Assembly (NCBI GenBank): GCA_036023115.1 | Contig: JAYKKT010000048.1 | Coordinates: 6,826,001 to 6,890,000, forward strand | Source of the DNA: Brasenia schreberi | Lineage: Eukaryota; Streptophyta; Magnoliopsida; Nymphaeales; Cabombaceae | Direction: 5' to 3' | DNA length: 64,000 nt | In this document: positions 1-11,759 of the stretch, piece by piece | Numbering within the stretch: the first letter of the stretch is position 1 | How the letters are laid out: every line of letters begins with the position of its first letter | The notes under the pieces: generated by a model | Database searches by the model: none | Seen by the model: only the letters and a program-made list of their open reading frames with translations | What the model was told of the DNA's origin: nothing | Made by a program: the position numbers and the translations under genes

Positions 1-870
1 CTAACTATGATTCAAATGACCACCAAATCAAGCATAGCGGCTCCAACTCTGAACCCATATGCCATGTGAATCACGCGCGGGCACTATGGACCTTCGATCA
101 GCATCCTGTGACAATTTGACTGAACAAGTTCTCTAAGTGGATGTTTGGCTGTGAGGCTTGATCCTATGGTACTTGGATTGTAGGACAAGTTCACCACATC
201 ATTAGACAAACCCTTCTAAAGCAAAACAAAAATGGGATAGTATGACCTAGTTTTTGCATTCACGAGCTAGAGAGCCTATAAAAACACACTCAATGGAGTT
301 GTATGAGAATTGAAATCCACCATAAATGTTGTTTAATTTCCTAATATCATAGGGCTCTTGTTTCATGCATTCTGAAAGATTGGGTACAATTAATTAATAT
401 TATGGGGACCTAATAATTCTATCCCATGTACCTTACAAGGCAACAAATGAATAGATACTCTTTTCCAGTGAATATTTCTTTTGGGAACTTTATTTACAAA
501 AAAAATTATTTCATTTATGAAAGAAAAAGGTATAAGAAGGCTCCATGATACAACATACAAGCAAAGAGCAATACAAGCAAAGAGAAATGAATATGTCGAA
601 AGTAGAAGATCTTAGGGTGCATGATGACAAATAAAAAGGAAAACACCGATGAAGACTGATTACCTTACAAAAGCATCACCAATAGACATAACATCTCACT
701 ATCAAAAGAAACACTATATCTTCATTTTCTGGCATATGAATACTTGCCTAAAACTCTTGTCAAGTAGAAAAAGACTTTTAAGAATACAAAATAATTGTTC
801 GTCGCTCTTTATTCACTGAGAGTATGAGAGAAGCTTGATCTCTTGGACCCTGCAAACCTGACTCTAATCC
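1..870. other. AT-rich intergenic DNA, nothing recognised
   Basis: No open reading frame of useful length, RNA gene or transposon signature is visible here. The stretch is AT-rich with scattered poly-A/poly-T runs. Confidence 0.5.
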
Positions 871-872
871 TT

Positions 873-1150
873 TCTTTCATTGGTTTTAGAAAGCTAGGTT
901 CATGTGAAAATAAGACAAACTATATGTGACAAATAAAAAGTGTCACTTCTTTCTTGAATTCATGAATTCATTATCATTGTCTCACACACTCATTCTTAAT
1001 AATATGCCCATATGACCCTTTTTATTATTGGTTCTAGAAAGCTTGGTTCATATAAAAATAAGACAAATTATGTGTGACGATAAATAAAAGTGTCCACCTT
1101 TTTTTGGAATTCATCATTGTTGTCTCACACACTCATTTTTAATAATATGC
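873..1150. repeat. Imperfect tandem duplication, about 145 bp unit
   Basis: Two adjacent similar segments (about 873-1005 and 1023-1150) both run from a 'ttggtt(t/c)tagaaagct' start, through 'aaaataagacaaa', to 'gtctcacacactcatt(c/t)'. They differ by substitutions and small indels, so the duplication is not recent. No coding content. Confidence 0.7.
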
Positions 1151-1210
1151 ATCAATTTGAATATATTTTTCATAAATTAGTTTTCATTTTAGATATAAAA
1201 GTGAGTTTTA

Positions 1211-1653
1211 ATGTGTTTTACTGTTCCTTTTTCTCCTGAAGGGTCTCTACAGCGACCACAGGGGCAGGGATGGGTCCTTCTTGATCGCCGTCACGAGAAT
1301 GGAGAAGAAACCAGGATGAGACTTTCATCCCAACAATACCTCATAACATCCCTAGTTTTGCCCCATCATAACGTGGATCCGTCACTTGAGCCGATAAGTC
1401 GATGCAAATGATAGAAATGGAGTTACAAAAGTGATGTGTGACTATACGAAAACAATCTGTCATGAGCATCAATAGAAAACATGAAGCACGAGATGGAACC
1501 GTATTGTCGTTTAGAGTGGAGTGCTCGTCACGTCTTCTCGAACAAATTGCAATGAAAAAAGTTTGGGAGATAAATGTTTTGCAAGAAATACAGGAAACAA
1601 GATGTTGTATTCATTTAGTACGTTATGGCAAAATGTGGAACATGATGACCTAA
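1211..1653 (+). other. Unrecognised possible coding remnant
   Basis: The composition here is less AT-biased than the flanks. One frame from about 1243 reads GLYSDHRGRDGSFLIAVTR before a stop, which looks more protein-like than random DNA. A separate short ORF follows at 1438-1653. I do not recognise either, and no splice structure links them. Could be a pseudo-exon or chance. Confidence 0.2.
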
Positions 1654-2348
1654 ACATGGCCAACTTCTAAACCGGCGTTATGACGAGGATCATATGGCGC
1701 GAAGAATATGTTGAAATTGGAACTGGTGAAATCTGACTTAAAACTTAGGATTACCCAGTTCGTTTTTTATCCCACCTTTCATGGAATCTTAATTGGTTGA
1801 AACCAAAATGATAGTAGTTCCAAACCTCTAGTTTCATTTATTTTTTATTTTTTTTTATTTCAAATTTTTTAATATTTTTTTCAATTATTGATAGTAGCCT
1901 TAAACTTAAATTGGAATCGGCTTCGAGCTAGTTCAATTTTGGGGGTAATCGAAACCAATGGTCTTGAAACCCCGATTCTGATTTATTCAAAAACAGTTAT
2001 GAGTTATATATTCACCATGTCTATATATAGTAGTGTTGTAAACAAGAGTAATCTACTTTTCCTTTATGGTGTGAGTCTTTTCCTACTTAATTTTTTAAGA
2101 GCATTTGCAAGTCCTACTATAACGCTAATTGGATTTGCAACATTAACATTTTTGCTTTGTTGGTTTGTCTAAGATACGTTTGTTTCCGTGTAAGACGAAT
2201 CGAGAGTTTTGTTGTTTCCTAAAGGTATTTGTCAGAATTCACTATATTCGGTTATTTCATATCGATGGCAGTAAGTAAACCTAAAGGTTAATAATTATTG
2301 GGAAGTTAAATTTGATCCCTCGAATGCTGGCCACTTAAGAACCGTGCT

Positions 2349-2694
2349 ATCTCACATTCATATACAAATAACAACAAACAAACAAACAACAACTAAGTCT
2401 TTTTTTCATACTAGATGGGTTCGGTTACATAGATTCTTTGTTTCCACATGGCCCTATCATATGTCATGCTAACAGTTAACTCAATATAAATTGTATTGTT
2501 CTTTTCCAACACTTTTATGGTCGTCCTCTTCCTCTTTTTAACATTTTCACAATCTAGTTTTTCATATCTTCTTACGAGAGCGTTATTAGGTCATCTTTCT
2601 ATATGTTCAAACTATGTTAAACGGTTTTCCCTCATTTTATCCTCTATTGGTGCAACTCCCAATTTGTTTCTAATAACATCTCACATTCATATAC
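2349..2694 (-). mobile_element. 5'-truncated RTE LINE insertion with 17-bp TSD
   Basis: The (TTG)n-type 3' tail of the plant RTE family appears reverse-complemented from about 2385, followed by the conserved 3' end (matching the ends of the longer copies at 27232 and 37272) and part of the RT C-terminal region. The insert (2366-2677) is flanked by a perfect 17-bp direct repeat, atctcacattcatatac, at 2349-2365 and 2678-2694. This is the target-site duplication of target-primed reverse transcription. About 312 bp, heavily 5'-truncated and non-coding. Confidence 0.85.
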
Positions 2695-3307
2695 TTACAT
2701 GAAAATCTAATGTTTGAACATGTTTGCGAGTTGTTCCTTATTTCGTAACAAGCCTATTTTGAACTCAATTGTACTCATGTTTGAACTCCTTTGAATTCGT
2801 GTTGGTGTTTTTTTTTTGAGCTCATGCTCGAAACAATTTCGTGTTGTAACCTAGAAGAACTTATACATTTCATGCAATTTTTGCATTCTTAATGAAAAGA
2901 ACATTGCACACATTTAACTTAACGAGATATCTAACTCCCTTTAATTTACTCCGGTAAATGCATCCAAAAGTAGATTTGCACTTTCATCATTTGGGACGAA
3001 GAGCCCGACCCGGACCGTGGATCTTAGTAGAAGGAAGCCAGTGTCTTCTTTTCCCAATAATCAATCATTTATCATATTGGATAATTTTTTTGAGATGTAG
3101 CAAATAAGCCACAGCTGATGGGCTATAGACATTTATTTTTATTTTTATTTTTTTGGATGAGGTGAAGGTTCGATGGGGATGAGAAAAGATACCCTCCAGG
3201 CTTGAAAAACCTATCACACCTCCAACCACCCGTACTGCCAGGTTTGCAAAACCTATCTTTCCCATAAAGTAATAGATGCTAGAAGAAGAAAAGATGAAGA
3301 AAAATGG
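2695..3307. other. Intergenic, nothing recognised
   Basis: AT-rich sequence upstream of the NPF exon-1 copy. No gene or repeat identified; any promoter of the NPF copies would lie here or just downstream, but no specific element can be supported. Confidence 0.4.
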
Positions 3308-3869
3308 ATGGCGAGCAGCAGCCAGCCAGAGTGTGAACCTCAAGCACTTGAAGTTCTCAAAGGCCAAACCTTCAAACAGGCATCCAGGAAGAGAGGATGG
3401 AGCATTCTCTCCTCAATTGTAAGGAAACACAGGACGACCTTTTTTTCTAATGAGATTTATTAACTGGAAAAGACCGCTTTGAGTGAGAGATGATAACAGA
3501 GGGGGAAGGGGGGAGATTCAGAAATTTGTTTTAGGGTGAGGTTGGCTTCAGGTTTAAGTGGGGACTTACTTTTAATTGTGAACTTTTTTAAATTTTAGTA
3601 CAAAAGTATCAATTTTCAGTATTTTGGGTAGGTGGAACGACTGCTACAATCCGCGCACGGGATGATACCATCGGGTGAGAAAACTCGAGGTTACGACTCT
3701 CAATCACAGTCCATAGCAGTCTCCGGCGTGAGCTCTTAACTTTGTTCAACCTGCAGGTAGTTTACTGACCGGAAATATGGCTTTCAGTGGAGCGGCGGCT
3801 GGTGTTATAGGGTACCTTATTAAGAAGTTCTACGCCAGTGGTGTCAATGCAGCAGCACATTCACATTAA
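3308..3869 (+). pseudogene. Truncated NPF2-like transporter copy (exon 1 and part of exon 2)
   Basis: This is a partial paralogue of the transporter gene immediately downstream. Exon 1 (ATG 3308 to about 3418) encodes MASSSQPECEPQAL..., aligning with MDSRQPECGPQALA... of the downstream gene. Exon 2 starts after the acceptor at 3756 and encodes a first membrane segment ending KKFYASGVNAAA, then diverges and stops at 3867-3869. The donor ATT|GTAAGG leaves the exon in phase 0 whereas exon 2 needs phase 1, consistent with one lost G at the junction. Everything after the first half of exon 2 is missing. It is a tandem duplication remnant and cannot encode a transporter. Confidence 0.8.
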
Positions 3870-3935
3870 AGATTAGATAATCCATATCATATTTAAGGGA
3901 AGAAAAGGATTAATCAGCAAGAAAGAAGATAGAAA

Positions 3936-6900
3936 ATGGATAGTCGGCAGCCAGAATGTGGACCACAAGCCCTTGCAAGTGAAGCTCCAAACATTCGAGC
4001 ACGACAACCTTCAAAGAGAGGTGGTTGGAGCACACTCCCTTTCATCTTAGGTAAACTTTCAAGAATTCGATTCATCTTCATCTTCATCTTCCGATGAAAC
4101 ATAGGATCAATTGAGCTCTTGAGTTTCTCTTTAAATTTATTATCTGGAAGAAGCCCCTTTCATTACTGAATAAAGTTGTGCTCTTGAGTTTCTCTTTAAA
4201 TTTATTAACTCGAAGAAGCCCCTTTCATTACTGAATAAAGTTGTGTAATAGTCAGAAATGTTTTAGAGGCCAATTCTGACCGTCCACGTCTTGTTTAACA
4301 GCAAGGAATAATTTAACTAAAACAACCGGAATACCGGGCTTTAGTATGATTTCTTAAATTTCATCATGCAGGAAGTGTACTGACGGCAAATATTGCCATC
4401 ACCGGAGCGACAGCCGATGTTATAGTGTACCTTGTTAAGAAGTTCTATGTCAGTGGTGTCAATGCAGCGCAAATGGCCAACATAATCAATGCACTAACCT
4501 CTCTAGCGCCGGTTGCAGGAGCCATCCTGTGTGATTCCTACTTCGGATGCTTCTACATCATCGCCATATTTCTGTTTATTTCTTTGTTGGTATCCTTCTC
4601 AACCACTATCTTCTTCTTTTCTCGTCGTCATCATCACCCCGGTAAGATGAGGAAATCCCATAGTAAGGATTCCAACAGAATCCATTACATTTCTTTAAGC
4701 TGAGAATAATGGTAGTTGCAATAGACATTTTTTGAAATTTAAAAAATCTAAAGATGCAGCCCGTCTTGATTAAGGGTGTTCATTGTTTGGTTTGGTTCAG
4801 TTCTAGTTTCAACCTCAGACTATTTTCAGTTCTTAGTCTTCAGAGAATCCAACCAAACCAAACCTTGTTATGATCAGCCGACGTTTCCGGTTTGATTCGG
4901 TTCTAAACCACATTTCTGCGTATGTTAGGGTTTGGCTAAATATGAAGTATTATTATACTGTCAAATTATGAGATGTGAAACTCGTATATATACTTATTCT
5001 CGGTTTTCGAAACTGTGAACCAAACTGCTCAACATCAAGAACCTTGGTTTGGTTCTCACGGTTCCTTGAACCCTCCTATTCTTGATAGACCTAACGTTTC
5101 TAGTAGGCCTACTCTTTTTAATTAAAAAAAATGTTCATTGGTTTAAAATAGGTGACTTAAACCCTTGTCTAAGAAGTGAAGAAATCAGTAGTCAACCATA
5201 AGGATAAGCATGACTTAGGAAATTTTTCAAAGAAAAAAATATCATGTTTTGTAAAATTCTAAAAATGGTAATTACTGGAATTTATGAGGGATATTTTGGA
5301 AAATACATGAAAAATGAGGTGTGTGAATGTAAAATGAGTGTGTGTACCGGTTTTGGAATTATAGAATGACTTATTCTTTGGCATTCTATCAATCCTGTTT
5401 TGAAATTATAGAAAGAGGTTCGTCACTTTTGAATTACCTGAATTTATCAAGAATATTTTGGAAAACGAATGAAAAATGAGGATAGCAAAAAAAAAGGTGT
5501 GTATGCATCAATCCTGTTTTAGAATTATAGAATGACTTTGTTCTCTGTGATTCTATAATTTCAAAAGACGGGACAACTTTCTGTAATTTTCAAATAGATT
5601 CTTTATCTGAAACTTACAGAAAGAGGTTCATGACATTTTGAATTACAGGATGTGGCTTATCACTTTCTAAATTTGCAGGAAAAAATATTGAATCTCCTCA
5701 GCAGTTGCAAGAATAAGTATATATGCACGTTTTTAACAATAATACATGCATATAATATGACTTTTTTCATTTGCATGCTTTTGGTTGATCTACCTAAACT
5801 ATTATGGCTTGAACTCAATCTAATTAATGATCCAAACTTATTGCTTCTTGCATATTATAATTTATGAATGATGAGAGCATGCTGTAAAAGTTATGACTCA
5901 TAATATGAAAATATATGTGATCACACACATGTTTGTAGTTGGGTTTCCATATCACCCAGAGCGTTAGCTCAACGGCAGTATGCTCTAACGTTGTTGCTGT
6001 TGGTGGAGAGTTCGACTCTCAGAGAGTGCATATTTGAGTGAATGTTTAGGCTTTCGTCTTGTAAAAAAAAAAGACTCGTTCCAACAGCTCATCAAAATTA
6101 CAATTTCCACGAGTGTGACATGCTCTGCACTTGATGCTTCTTGATTCTCTTAACCTCTAATTCATCTCAACGGGGAACTGTTATGTTGAATTTGACAGCA
6201 TTGCTTCCATCATGCCATGGTGCATTGGGCTCGTCTTGCAAATCTCCCACAAGTGCTCAGGTTGCTGCTTTAGTTCTGACCTTCGGGCTCATCACACTCG
6301 GCACGGCCGGGACGACCTACACCTATGTTGTGCTGGGTGCGGCTCAGTTCGACAAGCCAAGGGACCAGGAAACCTACGTCAACTGGTTCTACTCCTGCAC
6401 CACCCTAGCTTCAGTTGTGGCCACGACCTTGCTCGTCTATGTCCTTGACAACGTTGGCTGGATATGGGGCTACTTGATCTGTGCTTTGCTCAATGCCGTG
6501 AGTCTGGTGCTCTTTCTTTCAGGCAGGAGATGGTATCGGCAAGTCAGGCCGGAAGGGAGCCCGTTTGTCAGCTTGGCTCGCGTAGTCGTGGGTGCCATCC
6601 GCAAGTGTAGGCATATGCTACCAGCAGACCTTCCAGCGGAGTACTATAATGGTGATTCTCTACCAGCTGGAGGAGTGGAAAACCCTCCGATCTTAACCTC
6701 TACACTTAGGTATGGTTGGTTTTGTTGGCCTTGTTTAACAGCTTGAGGATACTATACCACACAGAATCATGCTCTTACACCAAACCCTAGTTAATAGAAT
6801 AAATTTTTATTTTATTATTTAATATTTTTTTTCCATTTTACACATCAAGCCCTATGAATATGATACATATTATTTTTCTCAAAAATAAATAAGAAAAAAT

Positions 6901-8235
6901 AGCTAGAAGTCGGCCGCCAAATTATAGTTGTCTGCCTCTCCAGTTTATAATTTGCTTTGGTGACCTTACTCGTAATAGAGCTTTAAAAATTTATTTGATT
7001 TTTCATCTAGCTAGGTTTGGGATTTAAGTTTCACACTTATCTTATTATTTGATACATACACCTAGACATGGCCGGTTCAAAACCTATCCAGCTGTTCGAG
7101 CCGGAACTGCACACCTGGCGGTAACTGGAACGGAGGACTTCCGATTCGGTTATGGTTCATAGTATCCAGAAACCGGTTCGAAACCGGAAACGACAGTTCC
7201 AAACCGCTGCTAAATATGTTTTATATATATTAAAACGCTTATTAATACAAAGTCATCAGTAGGAGCTTGGTGGGGAGTTCAACTCCCAGAAGGCTGCATT
7301 TGCACTCTTTTAAAAAGAACCTTAAAACGGTTTTGGAGTGGTTTCAAAACTAAAACCGGAACCGCCTGCAACTGGACATGTTTACCTACACCCACTCAAG
7401 CTCATTCTCAATCTTAAATTCATGCAGCTGTCTTAACAAAGCCGCCCTCATAGTAGAAGGAGACATTCATTCAGATGGTTCGATTGCAAAACCATGGAGA
7501 TTGTGTAGTGTTCAACAAGTAGAAAACCTCAAAATTGTACTGAAATTGCTGCCTCTTTGGTCAACTGGGATCCTCCTTTCTGCTGCTATTGGCATCCAAG
7601 GCAACATGTCCATTCTCCAAGCACTCACCATGGACCGCAAATTGGGCTCTCACTTTAGAATTCCTGCTGCTTCCTTCCAAGTATTCTCCTACCTTTGCTC
7701 AACCATCGCCATACCAATCCTAGATTGTTTCTTTTATCCGGTTTGCCGGAAAATAACTGGCAACTCTGTCACACTACTTCACTATATAGGCTTTGGGCAT
7801 GCATTAAACACCATTGGCATGGTTATCACAGCAGTGATTGAGTCAAGAATGCTTAATGTGGTGCAGTCACATGGCCTTGCAAACCAGGCTAATGCGATTG
7901 TCCCGATGTCGAGCCTATGGCTGGTACCGCAACTAGCACTGGCTGGGCTAGCTGCAGCATTCGCTGCGCCGAGTCAGTTGAGTTTGTATTATGAGGAATT
8001 CCCTGAACCACTTAAGAACACCGGCTCGGCGATGTTGTCAGTGACAGTGGGAATCGGTTATTACCTAAGCACAGCTATTATTGATGCGGTGAGAAGGACG
8101 ACTAAATGGGTGCCTGATGACCTCAACAAAGGTCATTTGGACAATGTATACTGGATGTTGGCTATCTTATGTGTGATGAATTTTTGTTACTACGTTGTAT
8201 GTGCTAAGTTGTATAGATTGCATGGCAGAGACTAA
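3936..8235 (+). CDS. NPF (NRT1/PTR) family transporter, NPF2/NAXT-like, four exons, splice acceptor of exon 3 damaged
   Basis: Exons by frame: 3936-4050, 4372-4589 (218 bp, the usual NPF exon-2 size), about 6174-6709, and 7428-8235 (stop TAA). The phases join to 558 codons, the normal NPF length of 550-600 with 12 membrane helices. Family marks: DSYFGCF after helix 2, GTAGTTYTYVV, QFDKP, the linker ending LNKAAL, KPWRLCSVQQVE, QALTMDR, FPEPLKNTGSAMLSV and DNVYWMLA. Helix 1 lacks the ExxE[R/K] proton-coupling motif, as in the NPF2 NAXT subgroup, whose known members include nitrate exporters; substrate here is unknown. It would act in a membrane. The odd point: no AG lies before exon 3. The expected junction at 6172-6173 reads GG after a good pyrimidine tract, so correct splicing is doubtful. 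A truncated copy lies upstream, and introns 2 and 3 carry a SINE and MITE-like DNA. Confidence 0.8.
4116..4245. repeat. 65-bp tandem duplication in NPF intron 1
   Basis: Two near-identical 65-bp units, 4116-4180 and 4181-4245, each beginning ctcttgagtttctctttaaa and ending gaataaagttgtg. They differ at about two positions, so the duplication is fairly recent. It lies inside intron 1. Confidence 0.85.
4765..5095. mobile_element. MITE-like element rich in GGTTC/GAACC motifs
   Basis: Located in NPF intron 2. It begins attaagggtgttcattg and ends with ccctcctattcttgat, which are loosely complementary ends, and the interior is made of short ggtttggttc/gaaccaaac motifs in both orientations. Similar blocks occur elsewhere in the window. 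No transposase and no clear target duplication seen. Confidence 0.45.
5250..5650. repeat. Degenerate direct repeats in NPF intron 2
   Basis: Phrases such as 'attatagaa(t/a)ga', 'atattttggaaaa' followed by 'gaaaaatgagg', and 'tcaatcctgtttt' recur two to three times at roughly 150-190 bp spacing, indicating an old local tandem duplication. Non-coding. Confidence 0.55.
5955..6072 (+). mobile_element. tRNA-derived SINE
   Basis: A polymerase-III-like box A (gttagctcaacggcag, about 5963-5978) is followed about 35 bp later by a box B (gagttcgactctc, from 6009), then a short non-tRNA tail (ggctttcgtcttg) and an A-run at 6062-6072. The same architecture and tail recur at 57322-57440. It is too divergent outside the boxes to fold as a normal tRNA. 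Sits in NPF intron 2. Confidence 0.65.
7065..7380. mobile_element. MITE-like element of the 'accggttc' family, with a tRNA-like piece inside
   Basis: Starts acatggccggttcaaaacc and ends accgcctgcaactggacatg, giving imperfect inverted ends around catgg/tCcggtt. The interior is full of ccggttcgaaaccgg-type motifs. A box-B-like ggggagttcaactccc at about 7271-7286 suggests a nested SINE fragment. It lies in NPF intron 3 just before exon 4. Confidence 0.5.
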
Positions 8236-8344
8236 ATCGTGCTTGCTTGCTAACATGTATTCTACACAGCCATATTAATTTATTGTACTATTATAAATGA
8301 TATGATTAGGGCGGCTAATTCAATCCCACACAAAAAGTTTGGTC

Positions 8345-8362
8345 ACATATTGCTGGCCAGTG

Positions 8363-8396
<34 letters not shown>

Positions 8397-8410
8397 GAAA
8401 GAGAGAGAAA
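8345..8410. repeat. (CA)n(TA)n(GA)n microsatellite
   Basis: Compound simple repeat just downstream of the NPF stop codon: cacacaca followed by tatata and then agagaga. Confidence 0.9.
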
Positions 8411-8649
8411 TTGGTGTATGTGTGCATTCATTCATACTCAAATTCACCGAAAGATTTTCACCGTTAAAGTAATCAAAAGTGGAGATTTGAATTTAAAAAG
8501 CGAAAAGTATTATATTTTTTATATTTTGCATTTAATGCAAGTAATGCATTAAATGCTTTTTAAATTCAAATCTTCGATAAAGAGGTTGATCGAACGGTGG
8601 AGATGTTTAAGCAGATTTAAGCATGAATAGGCATGCACATCGATTATGC

Positions 8650-9161
<512 letters not shown>

Positions 9162-9344
9162 TCTGATTAATAAGTACTGCTAGAGACATAGAGATTGTTA
9201 GTGCTAAAAAAGGGTACCAGGGGGGCCTTTTGCATCATGGAACCTTGGTGAGGAATCTGAATTCTAGTTTCGAGCTCCATTTACATTGAGAACACTAAAA
9301 CAAAAGTATTTAAAATGGATTTTTTGTTTTCATAGAACTCGATT

Positions 9345-9968
9345 ATGTGACATGCTAACAATTAACTCAGCATAAACTAGATTATTCTTTTTTGTTACCT
9401 TTCAATACTTTTGTAGTCTTGTTGTCCTTCTTTTAATATTTTTCAAAATATAGTTTTTCATACTTTTTACCGAAATAGCCTTTGGTCATTTTTTTACATA
9501 TCTAGAACATCTTAAACAATTTTCTTACACTTTATCATCTGATATCATTCTCAATTTGTTTCAAATAACCTCATTATGTATATGGTCCTTTCTTGTATAA
9601 CACATCAATCTTAACATCTTTGTTTCTGTCACGGAAATCTTTTGTACATGATGATTAATTGTCCAATACTTAGAACCATAAAACATAACTGATCTAACTA
9701 CTCTCTATAATATTTTCCTTTCAACTTTAATGGTATCTTCTTCTCACATAGAATACCTTATGTACCTCTCCATTTTAATGTATCTTTATTAATTCTATAT
9801 GTAACACCACTTTCAATTTTTTATTATTTAAAATTTTTACCCTAGGCATTTAAAACTTTTCATATGAAGAATACAATATGTGCCAATTTTAGTTTTGTCA
9901 TCGGAAATAACAAAATAATCAAACTTAAATTTTATATTTTGTTTTTATTCTACCAAGTCGAAAACTTT
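9345..9968 (-). mobile_element. RTE LINE 3' fragment, decayed
   Basis: Reads as the reverse complement of the 3' half of the RTE family seen at 27232-30490: the 'tgacatgctaacaattaactcagcataaac' region, then RT C-terminal sequence up to the 'cta...aagtcg' segment. The alignment is collinear but with many substitutions and stops. The right end abuts gypsy sequence at about 9969. Confidence 0.75.
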
Positions 9969-10680
9969 TCTACATCCTCAATTGGTTGTGGATGCGGAGT
10001 AGATTTGTCTTGGAAAATATGCTTGCACCCTGTAATTGATCATACATATCATCTATTCTTGGCAAAGTATACTTATTCTTGATCATGACCCAGTTCAACT
10101 TTTGGTAATGGGTGCAAAGACCCATCTTTCTTCTTACAAAGAGAATAGGTATAACCCAAGAAGGCACACTAGACTTAATAAAACCATTCTCTAACAACTT
10201 CTGCAACTGTGTTTGGAGCTCTTTCAGTTCAGCAAGTATCATCAAATACAGTACCTTGGACATTGGTTAAATATCAGGTTGTAAAACGATTGTAGATTCA
10301 ATTTATCATTCTTAACTAAGTCCCATAAAGTCATCTTGAAAAACCTATGGAAACTCCCTCATGATGGGAATATCCTTGACATTTGGCTTCACTATGTGTC
10401 CAAACTGTCACTGCTAGATAACTTTCACATCCTTTCCTAAGGTGACATGATGATCAAAATGCGGACATAAAGGTAATTAGGTGACTTGTAGGTTGGCTTT
10501 CAAGTGTAAATAGAGGTTATCTTCGTGTAAAGAATATGACACATTTTCATTCACAACAATCACTATTCTATACTAGGTCAACCAATTTATCTCGACGATG
10601 ACATTTGACATTAAAATCCATAATATCCAATACAATCAAACCAGTGGGCAGGTCATAACCTCCAATTCTTCCCTAGAATG
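9969..10680 (-). mobile_element. Ty3/gypsy fragment (protease to RT)
   Basis: On the minus strand from about 10263 the frame gives AELKELQTQLQKLLENGFIK, then VIPILFVRRK, NKYTLPRIDDMYDQLQGAS and IFSKTNLLRIHNQLR. This is the N-terminal part of a Ty3/gypsy reverse transcriptase (fingers up to the SKIDL...YHQLR motif). Upstream (10270-10680) decayed linker/protease sequence reads GRIGGYDLPTGLIVLDI. The catalytic YVDD region, RNase H and integrase are absent. A dead fragment joined directly to an RTE fragment. Confidence 0.8.
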
Positions 10681-11160
10681 ACCCATTCACTTGTCATGGG
10701 TTCTTGATAAACTTATTGAACAAAATATTAAGAAATAAATGAATGTGTGACGCGCAGCATAAAACTTTATCGAATCTATCTACCATGAATTCTAGGCATT
10801 TGAAATAACCATATCTACAAAAAATATTGAAAAAAGTGTTATACCTCTGTTGAAGCCAAAAATTACCGATTTCAACAACAACAACCTCAAAGGATGTGAC
10901 TCTTTTCTCTGGGCTTGCATTGGAGTTATACCTCATACAAGGTCCAGTTCTGTTTGTGTCCAATCCATAATGTTTGAGGCCTGGAGATTTTGAGAGTGCC
11001 GGAAAGTTTGACGGTATATGAGGGCCCTTAAGCTGAAAATGCTTGTTAGTGAAAGAGGCACATTTTCATTGTGATTATACACACAAGTATATATATAATA
11101 TGTTTATGTTCATTATATATATATATATATATAATATGTTTATGTTCATTACCTCAAACT
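10681..11160. other. Unassigned, possibly more gypsy-derived DNA
   Basis: A minus-strand ORF (10694-10963) lies upstream of the gypsy fragment in transposon orientation, but I see no recognisable gag or zinc-knuckle motif. A short (AT)n tract with a duplicated 'ataatatgtttatgttcatta' occurs at 11095-11152. Confidence 0.35.
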
Positions 11161-11580
11161 CGGACTTGTATTCATGTCCGGTTCTAGGTAAATTGAGACA
11201 GCATGTTTAAAGCCACTGTTCTGGTTCCACAAAAACCTGTTAATGGACACGAGCCAGACCTCCTCTAGATCCAAGTCTAGTTTTGGTTATGCAAGTTCTA
11301 GTTTTTGTTCTAGTTCCGTTTCCAGTTCAATGTATGTTTCGGTTTCAATTCTTAGTCTAGAACAGTAGAAAACATATTTTAAAAAATCTAAAGTAATAAA
11401 GAAGGCTTTGGAATCGTCGGTTCTAGTTTCGGTTCATTTCTCCTCTAGGTGGAAATGGAACTGAACCATATAGTTCTCTGGTTTGGTTTGAGATCTATTT
11501 TTGGATGGTTCTAGGGCCAGCCAGGTTCCATGTCAACCCACCATGCGGGTTGGAACCAAACGGGTATACCAACTTGCATT
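11160..11580. mobile_element. GGTTC/GAACC-rich MITE-like block
   Basis: Dense ggttctagttt..., gttccggttt and gaaccaaac motifs on both strands, the same texture as the blocks at 7065, 12225, 18440 and 55280. Ends not resolved. Confidence 0.4.
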
Positions 11581-11759
11581 TATTGTGTTTGTACTTAGCT
11601 TACCACAAATGAGCTAATAGTCCAAATACCCAAATATGAATAGCATTTCAAGTTGATGAGACAAGTCAACATGATCGTGTTTCGTTTATTTGACTTCTTT
11701 ATGACCTTATAGGAAAGCATTATTGAGAGAAGAATTAATTTGAATTCATGCTAGATCAA

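Noticed and set aside
5963..6030. A genuine tRNA gene in NPF intron 2
   Set aside because: Only box A and box B are preserved; no cloverleaf with a proper anticodon arm can be drawn and a SINE-type tail with an A-run follows.
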